Positions 16,958 through 26,156 of a stretch of 64,000 nt of DNA are shown in pieces. Both the position numbers and the translations under genes were made by a program. The stretch lies in NCBI GenBank assembly GCA_963776465.1, contig CAVZMV010000002.1:682001-746000 (forward strand), in the 5' to 3' direction. How positions within the stretch are numbered: the first letter of the stretch is position 1; each line of letters begins with the position of its first letter. The notes under the pieces are model-generated. The model was not told where the DNA came from. It searched no databases and was given only the letters and a program-made list of their open reading frames with translations. The stretch is from DASRHK01 sp963776465. GTDB taxonomy: Bacteria; Pseudomonadota; Gammaproteobacteria; Nevskiales; Nevskiaceae.

Positions 16958-18307
16958 ATGCTTCGCAAAGCCACCCTTCTGGCGATGGCCGGGCTGATCG
17001 CCTGGACGGCCGGCTGCACCTCGCCCCCGGCGCCGCCGGAGGAATCGGCTCCCGCGCGCCTGCAGGCGCCGAGCCAGCCGCGCGTCGCCGCGCCGTGCCG
17101 CGCGAGCGCCACCCTGCGCTGCATCGCCGTCGTCGCGGCCAACCCCGGTGCACAGAACGCTGCGACCTTGATCGGCGACGACCTGGTCCGCAGCGATCGC
17201 TTCGCGGTGCTCCGATCCGAGGCTGCCGCGCCCATGTCTTCCGGTCGTTTCGACGCCGCGCCGTGGCAACAGCGCGGCGTCGACCTGGTGGTGCTGGTGG
17301 AAACCGGCGCTGGCGGACGCATCCTCAAGGTGCGCCTGGAGGACGCGCGCGCCGGGCGCACCTTGCTTTCGGAGGAATTGCCGCTCGCTCAATACCTGAC
17401 ACCGCGCGCCATCGCCCACCAGGCGGCCGACGTCGTGTTCGAGCGGATCACCGGCGTGCGCGGTGTGGCGGCAACCTCGATCGCCTTCGTCGACCGCGCC
17501 CCGGCCCGCGGCCCGGCGCAGTTCCGCCTGCTGATGGCCGATGCCGACGGCAGCAATCTCACGGTGCTGGCCGAATCCGCAGAGCCGCTGCTGTCGCCCG
17601 CCTGGTCGCCCGACGGAACCCAGATCGCCTACATGGGTTACGACCGCGGGCCGCCGGCGATCTTCGTCAAGGACCTGCGCAACGGATCGATCCGCAAGCT
17701 GGTGTCCGAGGCCACCGGCGTCGGCGCGCCGGCGTGGTCGCCGGACGGGCGCCAGATCGCGTTCACGGTCAACGCGCGCGGAGGCTCCGACATCTTCGTC
17801 ATCGACGTGGCCAGCGGCGCGCGCCGCCAGCTGACGCAGGCGCAAGGCATCGACACGGAAGCGGCCTGGTCGCCCGACGGCCGCACCATCGCCTTCACCT
17901 CGGACCGCGGCGGCGCGCCGCAGGTCTACACCATGCCGGCGTCCGGCGGCGCTGCGCGTTCGCTGGGCCATCTGGGCCGGCAGACGCTGCGCCCCAGCTA
18001 CGCGCCGGACGGCGCGCGTCTGGCGATGGTGGTGCTGCAGGGCAGCCGCTTCCGCATAGGTCTGTCCGATCTTGGCGCGTCGCGTCTGCGCCTGCTCAGC
18101 GACGGCCCGGGCGACGAGAGCCCGAGCTTCTCGCCCAACGGCGCGACGCTGGTCTACACCACGCAGGCGGGCGCCAGCGGTCGCGGGGAGCTCATCGCGC
18201 TGCCGCTGGACGGCGGCGCGCCGCGCCGGCTGTTCCCAGGCTCCGACGTGCGCGCAGTGGCGTGGTCGCCGTTCCGCACGCGACGCGTGCCGATCAGCGC
18301 GAAATAA
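16958..18307 (+). CDS. TolB-like PD40 beta-propeller lipoprotein
   Basis: The 449-residue protein begins with a lipoprotein signal (lipobox TAGC). After a Pro/Ala linker and a domain at about 40-160 that resembles the N-terminal part of TolB-like proteins, five PD40 propeller repeats follow from about residue 200, each with a WSPDGxxIAF-type motif (WSPDG three times, then YAPDG and FSPNG). TolB proper is periplasmic, not lipidated, and lies in the tol-pal operon; no tol, pal or ybgF gene is here, so this is a paralogue of unknown role in the envelope. TCCAAT at 16945-16950 could be a -10 element close to the start. Confidence 0.82.
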   Translation: MLRKATLLAMAGLIAWTAGCTSPPAPPEESAPARLQAPSQPRVAAPCRASATLRCIAVVAANPGAQNAATLIGDDLVRSDRFAVLRSEAAAPMSSGRFDAAPWQQRGVDLVVLVETGAGGRILKVRLEDARAGRTLLSEELPLAQYLTPRAIAHQAADVVFERITGVRGVAATSIAFVDRAPARGPAQFRLLMADADGSNLTVLAESAEPLLSPAWSPDGTQIAYMGYDRGPPAIFVKDLRNGSIRKLVSEATGVGAPAWSPDGRQIAFTVNARGGSDIFVIDVASGARRQLTQAQGIDTEAAWSPDGRTIAFTSDRGGAPQVYTMPASGGAARSLGHLGRQTLRPSYAPDGARLAMVVLQGSRFRIGLSDLGASRLRLLSDGPGDESPSFSPNGATLVYTTQAGASGRGELIALPLDGGAPRRLFPGSDVRAVAWSPFRTRRVPISAK

Positions 18308-18343
18308 ATTTCTCCGCAGCGGCCGGCGCCGCGGACGCGCCGG

Positions 18344-18349
18344 TAAAAT
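18344..18349 (+). promoter_or_regulatory. -10-like hexamer directly before uvrD
   Basis: TAAAAT (5 of 6 to TATAAT) ends 7 bases before the uvrD ATG at 18356. No ribosome-binding sequence lies between. This spacing would place the transcript start at the A of ATG. A -35 box is not evident. Confidence 0.42.
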
Positions 18350-18355
18350 GGCGCG

Positions 18356-20632
18356 ATGGAGCTTGCCCTCGCCGCCGATCCCGCGCTGCTCGAATTGACG
18401 TCGAGCCTCAACGCGGCGCAGCGCGAAGCGGTGACGGCACCGCCGGAGCATCGGCTGGTCCTGGCCGGCGCCGGCAGCGGCAAGACCCGCGTCCTGACGC
18501 ATCGCGTCGCCTGGCTCATCGCGGCCGAAGCAGTGTCGCCGCACTCGATCCTGGCGGTGACCTTCACCAACAAGGCCGCGGCGGAGATGCGCGGACGGCT
18601 CGAGCAGCTGATCAACGTGCCGATCCGGGCGATGTGGGTCGGTACCTTCCACGGCGTCGCCCATCGCATGCTGCGCCTGCACTGGCGCGAGGCGCGCCTG
18701 CCGCAGAGCTTCCAGATCCTGGACGCCGACGATCAGACCCGCATGGTCAAGCGCATCGCCCGGAACCTGGAGCTCCCCGAGGACAAGTACCCGCCGAAGA
18801 TGCTGACCGGCTGGATCAACGGCCAGAAGGAGGAAGGGCTGCGGCCTGACCAACTGGTCGACCAGGGCGACTTCACCCAGCGCCAGTTCGTGCGCGTCTA
18901 CGTCGCCTACCAGCAGCAGTGCGAGGCCAACGGGCTGGTGGATTTCGCCGAGCTCCTGCTGCGCGCTTACGAAGTCTGCCGCGACAACCCCGAGATCCAG
19001 CGGCATTACCGCTCGCGGTTGCGGCATCTCCTGGTCGACGAGTTCCAGGACACCAACACGCTGCAGTACAAGTGGCTGCGCGTGCTCGCCGGCGACACCG
19101 GCAAGCTCTTCGTCGTCGGCGACGACGACCAGTCGATCTACGCCTTCCGCGGCGCCAAGATCGAGAACATCGTCAAGTTCTCGCGCGACTATCCCGGCGC
19201 CGAGGTGATCCGCCTGGAGCAGAACTACCGCTCGACCGGGATGATCCTCAACGCCGCCAACGGCCTGATCTCGCGCAACACCGGCCGGCTGGGCAAGAAC
19301 CTGTGGACCGACCGCGGCGAAGGCGACAAGATCCAGCTCTACTCCGCCTACAACGAGTACGACGAGGCCGAGTTCGCGCTGGCGCGCATCGCCGAGTTCC
19401 GCGAACACGGCCTGGACTATTCCGATCACGCGATCCTGTATCGATCCAACGCGCTGTCGCGCGTGCTGGAAGAGACGCTGATCAAGCAAAGGATCCCTTA
19501 CCGGATCTACGGCGGCCTGCGCTTCTTCGAGCGCATGGAGATCAAGGACGCGCTGGCCTGGCTGCGGCTGATCGCCAACCGCGGCGACGATCCGGCCTTC
19601 GAGCGCGCCGTGGCGACGCCGCCGCGCGGCATCGGCGCCACCACGCTGGAGCGCTTGCGCACGCTGGCGCGCGACAAGAACCTGCCGCTGTTCGAGGCCG
19701 CGAAGGCCGATCCCAACGCGCTCGGCCGCTCGGCCGGCGCCGTGTTCCAGTTCATCGAGTTCGTCGAGCGGCTCGCCGCCGAGCTCTCGTCGCTGCCGCT
19801 GGCGCAGATGACCGAGCGCGTGATCGAGGCCACCGGCCTGCGCGAGCACTATCGGAAAGAAAAGGGCGAGCAGGCCGACTCGCGCATCGAGAACCTCGAC
19901 GAGCTGGTCTCCGCCGCGCGCAGCTTCGAGAACCCGGAAGAGGAAGGCATCTCGCCGCTGGACTCGTTCCTGACGCACGCGGCGCTGGAAGCCGGCGAGG
20001 AGCAGGCCGGCGCGGGACAGGACGCAGTGCAGCTGATGACGCTGCACTCGGCCAAGGGCCTGGAATTCCCCGTCGTGTTCCTGGTCGGCCTGGAGCAGGG
20101 CCTCTTCCCGCACATGCGCGCGGTGGAGGAAGGAGGGCTGGAGGAAGAGCGCCGGCTTTGCTACGTCGGCATCACCCGCGCGCAGAAGCACCTGTTCATT
20201 TCCTACGCGGAAACGCGACGCCTGCACGGCGCCGATCAGATGGGCATGCCGTCGCGGTTCTTGAAGGAGATCCCCGAGGAGTGCGTCGCCGAGACGCGCC
20301 AATCGCGCTCGGGACTGCTGCGCCGGGCCCTGGGCAGCAGCTCCGATTCGATCCGGCAGCAGTACGGCTTCGGCGCCCAGACCGCGCGGCAGCCGCCCCG
20401 GTCGTACGCGAGCTCGAGCGACCACCGCGCCGAGCGCCGCCCTGCCGCGCCGCCCGCGCAGGAGCTTTTCGGCGGCTTGCGCCTGGGCCAGAGCGTGCGC
20501 CACGACAAGTTCGGCGACGGCGTGATCCTGAACTTCGACGGCGACGGCGAGCGCACCCGCGTGGAAGTGCGCTTCGCCCACGCCGGCACCAAGTGGTTGA
20601 TGCTCAACGTCGCGCGGCTTCAAGGACTCTAA
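18356..20632 (+). CDS. uvrD: ATP-dependent DNA helicase II (UvrD/PcrA)
   Basis: UvrD is a superfamily 1A 3'-5' helicase that removes the incised strand in nucleotide excision repair and unwinds DNA in mismatch repair. The 758-residue protein shows motif I GAGSGKT (Lys43), TFTNKAAAEM, the DEFQD box, GDDDQSIYAFRGA, EQNYRST, LHSAKGLEF and YVGITRA in order. The C-terminus ends with a KFGDGVI Tudor-like domain known in PcrA/UvrD for RNA-polymerase contact. Length is slightly above the 720 of E. coli. An alkyltransferase-like protein that feeds nucleotide excision repair is about 10 kb upstream. Confidence 0.95.
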   Translation: MELALAADPALLELTSSLNAAQREAVTAPPEHRLVLAGAGSGKTRVLTHRVAWLIAAEAVSPHSILAVTFTNKAAAEMRGRLEQLINVPIRAMWVGTFHGVAHRMLRLHWREARLPQSFQILDADDQTRMVKRIARNLELPEDKYPPKMLTGWINGQKEEGLRPDQLVDQGDFTQRQFVRVYVAYQQQCEANGLVDFAELLLRAYEVCRDNPEIQRHYRSRLRHLLVDEFQDTNTLQYKWLRVLAGDTGKLFVVGDDDQSIYAFRGAKIENIVKFSRDYPGAEVIRLEQNYRSTGMILNAANGLISRNTGRLGKNLWTDRGEGDKIQLYSAYNEYDEAEFALARIAEFREHGLDYSDHAILYRSNALSRVLEETLIKQRIPYRIYGGLRFFERMEIKDALAWLRLIANRGDDPAFERAVATPPRGIGATTLERLRTLARDKNLPLFEAAKADPNALGRSAGAVFQFIEFVERLAAELSSLPLAQMTERVIEATGLREHYRKEKGEQADSRIENLDELVSAARSFENPEEEGISPLDSFLTHAALEAGEEQAGAGQDAVQLMTLHSAKGLEFPVVFLVGLEQGLFPHMRAVEEGGLEEERRLCYVGITRAQKHLFISYAETRRLHGADQMGMPSRFLKEIPEECVAETRQSRSGLLRRALGSSSDSIRQQYGFGAQTARQPPRSYASSSDHRAERRPAAPPAQELFGGLRLGQSVRHDKFGDGVILNFDGDGERTRVEVRFAHAGTKWLMLNVARLQGL

Positions 20633-20757
20633 CGCTATTTAAATCCTCACGATTTTCCTGAACCGCCGGGGAAATGCGTGGTCGCAAACTAAAGCCTTTT
20701 TGAACGCGCTTTGTGACCCCCCGGGCCGCGGCGCGTGCCGGCGAAGGAGAGGCGGCC

Positions 20758-22797
20758 ATGTCCGAAGTGAGCTCCGCGCCCACGCGCAAGCGCGGCGCCG
20801 CGAAGAAAAGCCCGCAGCAGCAGCCGGCGGCTGACGTCGACAGCGCGCTGCGCGCGGCGCGCATCTGCATCGAGCGCGTGACCCCGCTGGTGGACAGCGG
20901 CCGCTATCCCGCCAAGTCGACGGTGGGCGAGCAGATCACCGTCGAAGCCGACGTGTTCATCGACGGGCATGAGCAGCTGGCGGTGCGCCTGCTGTGGTGG
21001 TCGCCGGCCGAAGCGCAGCCGCAAGCCGTGCCGATGCGCTTCCTGGGCAACGATCGCTGGCAGGCGCTGGTGCCCGCGTCCACGATCGGCCGTCACCGGT
21101 TCACCATCGAAGCCTGGCTCGACGTCTGGGGCAGCTTCCGCCACGACCTTTCCAGGAAGATCTCCGCCGGCGTCGCCGTCGCGCTGGAGCTGGCCGAAGG
21201 ACGGCTGTTCCTGCGCCGGGGCCTGGAGCGCGCGCAGGCCGGCGCCAGCGAGGCGCTGAACACGGTGATGGCGGAGCTCGATGGCGCGGACGACATCCGC
21301 GCCGGGCAGATCCTGCTGAGCGACGCCACGGCTGCGGCGATGGCCGCGGTCGACGAGCGCAAGTTCGTCACGCGGCTGGCGCCCGAGCCGGTCGTCGACG
21401 TCGAGCGTCGCGCCGCGAGCTTCGCCAGCTGGTACGAGCTGTTCCCCAGATCGGCGACGCGGGACAAGAGCCGCCACGGCACGTTCGACGACGTCATCAC
21501 GCGGCTGCCGGCGATCCGCGCCATGGGCTTCGACGTGCTGTATTTCCCGCCGATCCATCCGATCGGGCAGAAGAACCGCAAGGGCCGCAACAACAGTCTT
21601 ACGGCGCAGCCCGGCGATCCGGGCAGCCCCTACGCGATCGGCAGCAGCGAGGGCGGCCACGACGCAGTGCATCCGGAGCTCGGCGGCATCGAGGCGTTCC
21701 GCCGCCTGCGCGCGGCGGCCGAGAAGGAAGGCATCGAGCTGGCGCTGGACTTCGCCGTGCAGTTCTCGCCGGACCATCCGTGGCTCAAGGAGCATCCCGG
21801 CTGGTTTTCCTGGCGCCCGGACGGATCGTTGCGCTACGCCGAGAACCCGCCGAAGAAATACGAGGACATCGTGCCGCCGGATTTCTACAGCCGCGAGGCG
21901 GCGCCGGCGCTGTGGCTGGCGCTGCGCGACGTCATCGAGTACTGGGTCGGCGAAGGCGTGCACACATTCCGCGTCGACAATCCGCACACCAAGCCATTGC
22001 CGTTCTGGGAATGGCTGATCGCCGACATCCGCCTGCGCCATCCGCAGACGATCTTCCTGGCCGAGGCCTTCACCCGGCCGGCGATGATGCATCGGCTGGC
22101 CAAGATCGGCTTCGCGCAGAGCTACACCTACTTCACCTGGCGCAACACCAAGGCTGAGCTCACCGAGTATCTGACGCAGCTGACGACCGAGGCGCCGAAG
22201 GATTTTTATCGCCCGCACTTCTTCGTCAACACGCCGGATATCAACCCGTACTTTCTGCAGACCTCCGGGCGCCAGGGCTTCCTGATCCGCGCGGCGCTGG
22301 CCACCACGCTGTCGGGCCTGTGGGGCATGTACAGCGGCTTCGAGCTCTGCGAAGCCGCGCCGCTTGCGGGCAAGGAAGAGTATTTGGATTCGGAGAAGTA
22401 CGAGATCCGCGTGCGCGACTGGAACGCCCCCGGCAACATCGTCGCGGAGATTTCGCGGCTCAACCACATCCGCCGCGGCAACCCGGCGCTGCAGACGCAC
22501 CTCGGGGTCAAGTTCTACAACTTCGGCAACGACCAGGTTCTCTACTACGGCAAGGCGATGCCCGATCGATCGAACATTGTCCTCGTCGCCGTGTGCCTGG
22601 ATCCGCACCGCGCGCAAGACGGCCATTTCGAGGTGCCGCTGTGGGAGCTTGGCCTGCCCGACCACGCCAGCGTCCAGGTCGAGGAGCTGATGCGCGGTGA
22701 GCGCTTCACCTGGCACGGCAAGGTGCAGCACTGGCGCTTCGCGCCCGAGGGCCTGCCCTTCGCCATCTGGCGGATCACCCCGGGAGCGACGGCATGA
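20758..22797 (+). CDS. glgE: Alpha-1,4-glucan:maltose-1-phosphate maltosyltransferase
   Basis: GlgE (GH13_3) adds maltosyl units from alpha-maltose-1-phosphate to the non-reducing end of alpha-glucan. The 679-residue protein has an N-terminal beta-domain, then the barrel with FDVLYFPPIHPIG, the nucleophile Asp407 in FRVDNPHTK and the acid/base Glu436 in LAEAFTRP; the 29-residue interval equals that in the characterised Streptomyces enzyme (394/423). The start at 20758 is set by GAAGGAG; the frame extends upstream without homology. An Ala/Lys/Gln-rich tail of about 25 residues precedes the first domain. It is the first of seven overlapping genes; the stop overlaps treS by ATGA. Its substrate is made by the next gene product. 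Confidence 0.96.
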   Translation: MSEVSSAPTRKRGAAKKSPQQQPAADVDSALRAARICIERVTPLVDSGRYPAKSTVGEQITVEADVFIDGHEQLAVRLLWWSPAEAQPQAVPMRFLGNDRWQALVPASTIGRHRFTIEAWLDVWGSFRHDLSRKISAGVAVALELAEGRLFLRRGLERAQAGASEALNTVMAELDGADDIRAGQILLSDATAAAMAAVDERKFVTRLAPEPVVDVERRAASFASWYELFPRSATRDKSRHGTFDDVITRLPAIRAMGFDVLYFPPIHPIGQKNRKGRNNSLTAQPGDPGSPYAIGSSEGGHDAVHPELGGIEAFRRLRAAAEKEGIELALDFAVQFSPDHPWLKEHPGWFSWRPDGSLRYAENPPKKYEDIVPPDFYSREAAPALWLALRDVIEYWVGEGVHTFRVDNPHTKPLPFWEWLIADIRLRHPQTIFLAEAFTRPAMMHRLAKIGFAQSYTYFTWRNTKAELTEYLTQLTTEAPKDFYRPHFFVNTPDINPYFLQTSGRQGFLIRAALATTLSGLWGMYSGFELCEAAPLAGKEEYLDSEKYEIRVRDWNAPGNIVAEISRLNHIRRGNPALQTHLGVKFYNFGNDQVLYYGKAMPDRSNIVLVAVCLDPHRAQDGHFEVPLWELGLPDHASVQVEELMRGERFTWHGKVQHWRFAPEGLPFAIWRITPGATA

Positions 22798-25700
22798 CGC
22801 GCGCAGAGAAGGCGCCGGCCAAGGCAAAGCTGCCGCGCAAGGCGCGCGAGCTGCCGTTCACCGCCGATCCGCACTGGTACAAGGACGCCGTCATCTACCA
22901 GCTGCACATCAAGTCCTTCTTCGATGCCAACAACGACGGCATCGGCGATTTCCCCGGGCTGATCCAGAAGCTCGATTACATCGCCGAGCTCGGCGTCAAC
23001 ACCATCTGGCTGCTGCCGTTCTACCCGAGCCCGCGTCGCGACGACGGCTACGACATCGCCGACTACCGCGGCGTGCATCGCGACTACGGCAACATGGCCG
23101 ACGCCAAGCGCTTCATCAAGGAAGCGCACAAGCGCGGCCTGCGCGTGGTGACCGAGCTCGTGGTCAACCACACTTCCGACCAGCATCCCTGGTTCCAGAA
23201 AGCGCGCCGGGCCAAGCCTGGCAGCGCCGCCCGCAACTTCTACGTCTGGTCCGACACCGACACCAAGTACGCCGGCACGCGGATCATCTTCACCGACACC
23301 GAGAAATCCAACTGGGCATGGGACCCGGTGGCCAACGCTTATTACTGGCATCGGTTCTACAGCCATCAGCCCGAGCTCAACTTCGACAACCCGCAGGTGC
23401 TGAAGGCCGTGCTCAGCGTGATGAAGCACTGGCTGGCGCTGGGCGTCGACGGGCTGCGGCTCGACGCGGTGCCGTACCTGGTCGAGCGCGAAGGCACCAA
23501 CAACGAGAACCTGCCGGAAACGCACGCGATCCTGAAGCAGATCCGCGCCGCGGTCGACGCCTCCTTCCCGGGCCGCATGCTGCTGGCCGAGGCCAACCAG
23601 TGGCCCGAGGACGTGCAGCACTATTTCGGCCTGCCCGGCGGCGACGAGTGCCAGATGGCGTTCCATTTCCCGCTGATGCCGCGCATGTACATGGCGCTGG
23701 CGCAGGAGGACCGCTTCCCGGTCACCGACATCCTCCGGCAGACGCCCGACATCCCCGCCAACTGCCAGTGGGCGATCTTCCTGCGCAACCACGACGAGCT
23801 GACGCTGGAGATGGTCACCGACAAGGAGCGCGACTACCTCTGGCAGTTCTACGCGCAGGACAAGCGCGCGCGTCTGAACGTCGGCATCCGCCGCCGCTTG
23901 GCGCCGCTCCTCGAGCGCGATCGCCGCCGCATCGAGCTGCTCAACTCCCTGCTGCTGTCGATGCCGGGCACGCCGGTCATCTACTACGGCGACGAGCTGG
24001 GCATGGGCGACAACATCTTCCTGGGCGACCGCGACGGCGTGCGCACGCCGATGCAGTGGTCGCTGGACCGCAACGGCGGCTTCTCGCGCGCCGATCCGGC
24101 GACGCTGGTGCTGCCGCCGCTGATGGATCCGCTCTACGGCTACCAGGCGGTCAACGTCGAGGCCCAGTCGCGCGACCCGCACTCCCTGCTCAACTGGATG
24201 CGGCGGATGCTGTCGATCCGCAAGCGCCTGAAGGCCTTCGGCCGCGGCAGCCTCAAGCTCCTGTATCCCTCCAACCGCGCGATCCTCGCCTACCTGCGCG
24301 AGTTCACCGACGCCGACGGCAGCATCCAGGACGTGCTGTGCGTGGCCAACGTCTCGCGCACGGCGCAGGCGGTCGAGCTCGACCTGCCGATGTTCAACGG
24401 ACGCGTGCCGGTGGAGATGATCGGCGGCGCCGCCTTCCCGCCGATCGGGCAGCTGCCGTACCTGCTGACGCTGCAGCCGTTCGGCTTCTACTGGTTCCTG
24501 CTGGCGCCCAAGGCGGCAATGCCGTCGTGGCACTCGCCGCAGCCCGAGCCGCTGCCGGACCTGCGCACCATCGTGCTGCGCCACGAGGTGTCGGAGATCC
24601 TCACCGAGCCCGCGCGCGGCATGCTCGAGCGCGACGTGCTGCCCGCGTACCTGCCCAAGCGCCGCTGGTTCGCCGCGAAGGACGACAAGCTCACGAGCGC
24701 CCGCATCTCGGCCTCGACCATGCTGCCGGGCACCGCGCGGCCGATCCTGTTCAGCGAGATCGAGACGCACAGCGCCCGCGGCACCGCGTCGTATTTCCTG
24801 CCGATGGGCTTCCTGCCGGAGGAGGAGATGATAACGGCGCTGCCGCATCAGCTGGCGCTGGCGCGCGTGCGCCGCGGCCGGCGCGTCGGCTACCTCACCG
24901 ACGCGTTCACGCTCGACGCGCTGGCGCAGGGCGTGGTCGCGCTGCTGCGCGCCGGCAAGAGCGTGCCGATGGAGAAGGGCGAGCTGAAGTTCATGGCGAG
25001 CTCGCGGCTGGCGTCGCTGGAGATCCCCGCCAACGCCGAGATCCGCCGGCTGCCGGCAGAGCAGTCCAACAGCTCGCTGGTGATCGGCGACAAGGCGATC
25101 CTGAAATTGATCCGTCGCGTCACCGCCGGCGTGCATCCGCAGGCGGAGATGGGGCGCTGCCTGACCGAGCGCGGCTTCGCCAACATCTCGCCGCTGCTCG
25201 GCGAGGTCTCGCGCGTCGACGACGAGGGCGTGCCGCACGTGCTCGCCGTGCTCGAGGGCTTCATCCACAACCAGGGCGACGCCTGGTCGTGGACGCAGAA
25301 CATGCTCACGCGCGCGATCCAGGACGCGATCATGACGGCGGAGGCGGTGCCGGCCGAGCAGCGCGCCGACGCCCTGGCCGAGTTCGCGCGCTTCGCCGAG
25401 ATCCTGGGCCGTCGCCTGGGCGAGATGCACGCGGTGCTGGCGCAGCCGTCCGACGATCCCGCTTTCGCGCCGGAGACCGTCAGCGCCGAGCAGGCGGCGA
25501 GCTGGGGCACGCAGACGCAGCAGCGCCTGGACGAGGCGATGGACCTCCTCGCCGCGCCGCGGCAGTGGGCCAGCGACGCCGACAAGAAGATCGCGCAGAC
25601 CCTGGTCGCACAGCGCAAGCGCCTGCGCACCGCGGCGTCGCGGCTGGCAGTGCAGGGCGCCGGCTCCCTGGCGACGCGCATCCACGGCGATCTGCACCTG

Positions 25701-26156
25701 GGTCAGCTGCTGGTGGCGCACGGCGACGTCTACATCATCGACTTCGAGGGCGAGCCGGCCCGTCCGCTGGAAGAGCGGCGCGCCAAGTCCAGCCCGTTGC
25801 GCGACGTCGCCGGCGTGCTGCGCTCGTTCGACTACGCGGCCGCGAGCGCCGCCGAAAGCGGCGGCGCCGGCCAGGGCGAGGCCGAGGCTGCCAAGAAGCG
25901 CGACATCATCGGCCGCTTCCGCCAGATCTCGGAGCGCAGCTTCCTGGAGGCTTATCGCGTTGCCGCGCGCGGCGTCGCGCACCGCTGGTCCAGCCCCGGC
26001 GCCGAATCCGCGCTCATGGAATTGTTCACGCTGCAGAAGGCCGCCTACGAGATCGCCTACGAAGCCAACAACCGGCCGAACTGGCTGCCGGTGCCGCTGC
26101 GTGGGCTGGCGGCGTTGGCCGAGCGGCTGCTCGCCAAGGAGCCGACCGATGGATGA
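22794..26156 (+). CDS. treS: Trehalose synthase-maltokinase fusion (maltose alpha-D-glucosyltransferase/maltokinase)
   Basis: A 1120-residue bifunctional enzyme. Residues about 25-570 are a GH13_16 trehalose synthase that interconverts trehalose and maltose: nucleophile Asp224 in DGLRLDAVPYL, acid/base Glu266 in LAEANQWP and Asp334 in RNHDEL. Residues about 590-1115 are a maltokinase (Mak/Pep2) with the aminoglycoside-phosphotransferase-like catalytic loop HGDLHLGQ (Asp966) and the metal site IIDFEG (Asp983), which phosphorylates maltose to maltose-1-phosphate for GlgE. In mycobacteria TreS and Mak are separate proteins that form a complex; the fusion is known in other bacteria. The start overlaps glgE (ATGA), the end overlaps glgB by eight bases. 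Confidence 0.96.
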   Translation: MTRAEKAPAKAKLPRKARELPFTADPHWYKDAVIYQLHIKSFFDANNDGIGDFPGLIQKLDYIAELGVNTIWLLPFYPSPRRDDGYDIADYRGVHRDYGNMADAKRFIKEAHKRGLRVVTELVVNHTSDQHPWFQKARRAKPGSAARNFYVWSDTDTKYAGTRIIFTDTEKSNWAWDPVANAYYWHRFYSHQPELNFDNPQVLKAVLSVMKHWLALGVDGLRLDAVPYLVEREGTNNENLPETHAILKQIRAAVDASFPGRMLLAEANQWPEDVQHYFGLPGGDECQMAFHFPLMPRMYMALAQEDRFPVTDILRQTPDIPANCQWAIFLRNHDELTLEMVTDKERDYLWQFYAQDKRARLNVGIRRRLAPLLERDRRRIELLNSLLLSMPGTPVIYYGDELGMGDNIFLGDRDGVRTPMQWSLDRNGGFSRADPATLVLPPLMDPLYGYQAVNVEAQSRDPHSLLNWMRRMLSIRKRLKAFGRGSLKLLYPSNRAILAYLREFTDADGSIQDVLCVANVSRTAQAVELDLPMFNGRVPVEMIGGAAFPPIGQLPYLLTLQPFGFYWFLLAPKAAMPSWHSPQPEPLPDLRTIVLRHEVSEILTEPARGMLERDVLPAYLPKRRWFAAKDDKLTSARISASTMLPGTARPILFSEIETHSARGTASYFLPMGFLPEEEMITALPHQLALARVRRGRRVGYLTDAFTLDALAQGVVALLRAGKSVPMEKGELKFMASSRLASLEIPANAEIRRLPAEQSNSSLVIGDKAILKLIRRVTAGVHPQAEMGRCLTERGFANISPLLGEVSRVDDEGVPHVLAVLEGFIHNQGDAWSWTQNMLTRAIQDAIMTAEAVPAEQRADALAEFARFAEILGRRLGEMHAVLAQPSDDPAFAPETVSAEQAASWGTQTQQRLDEAMDLLAAPRQWASDADKKIAQTLVAQRKRLRTAASRLAVQGAGSLATRIHGDLHLGQLLVAHGDVYIIDFEGEPARPLEERRAKSSPLRDVAGVLRSFDYAAASAAESGGAGQGEAEAAKKRDIIGRFRQISERSFLEAYRVAARGVAHRWSSPGAESALMELFTLQKAAYEIAYEANNRPNWLPVPLRGLAALAERLLAKEPTDG

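Noticed and set aside
15896..20623. A 1575-codon open frame on the minus strand opposite the ankyrin-GAF, TolB-like and uvrD genes
   Set aside because: It is antisense to three clear genes, has Arg/His/Ala/Val-rich composition with no domain, and results from the GC-biased codon positions of the real genes.
20633..20757. AT-rich spacer upstream of glgE examined for a promoter of the glucan operon
   Set aside because: Hexamers such as TATTTA, CAAACT and TTGAAC are present, but no -35/-10 or -24/-12 pair has acceptable spacing.
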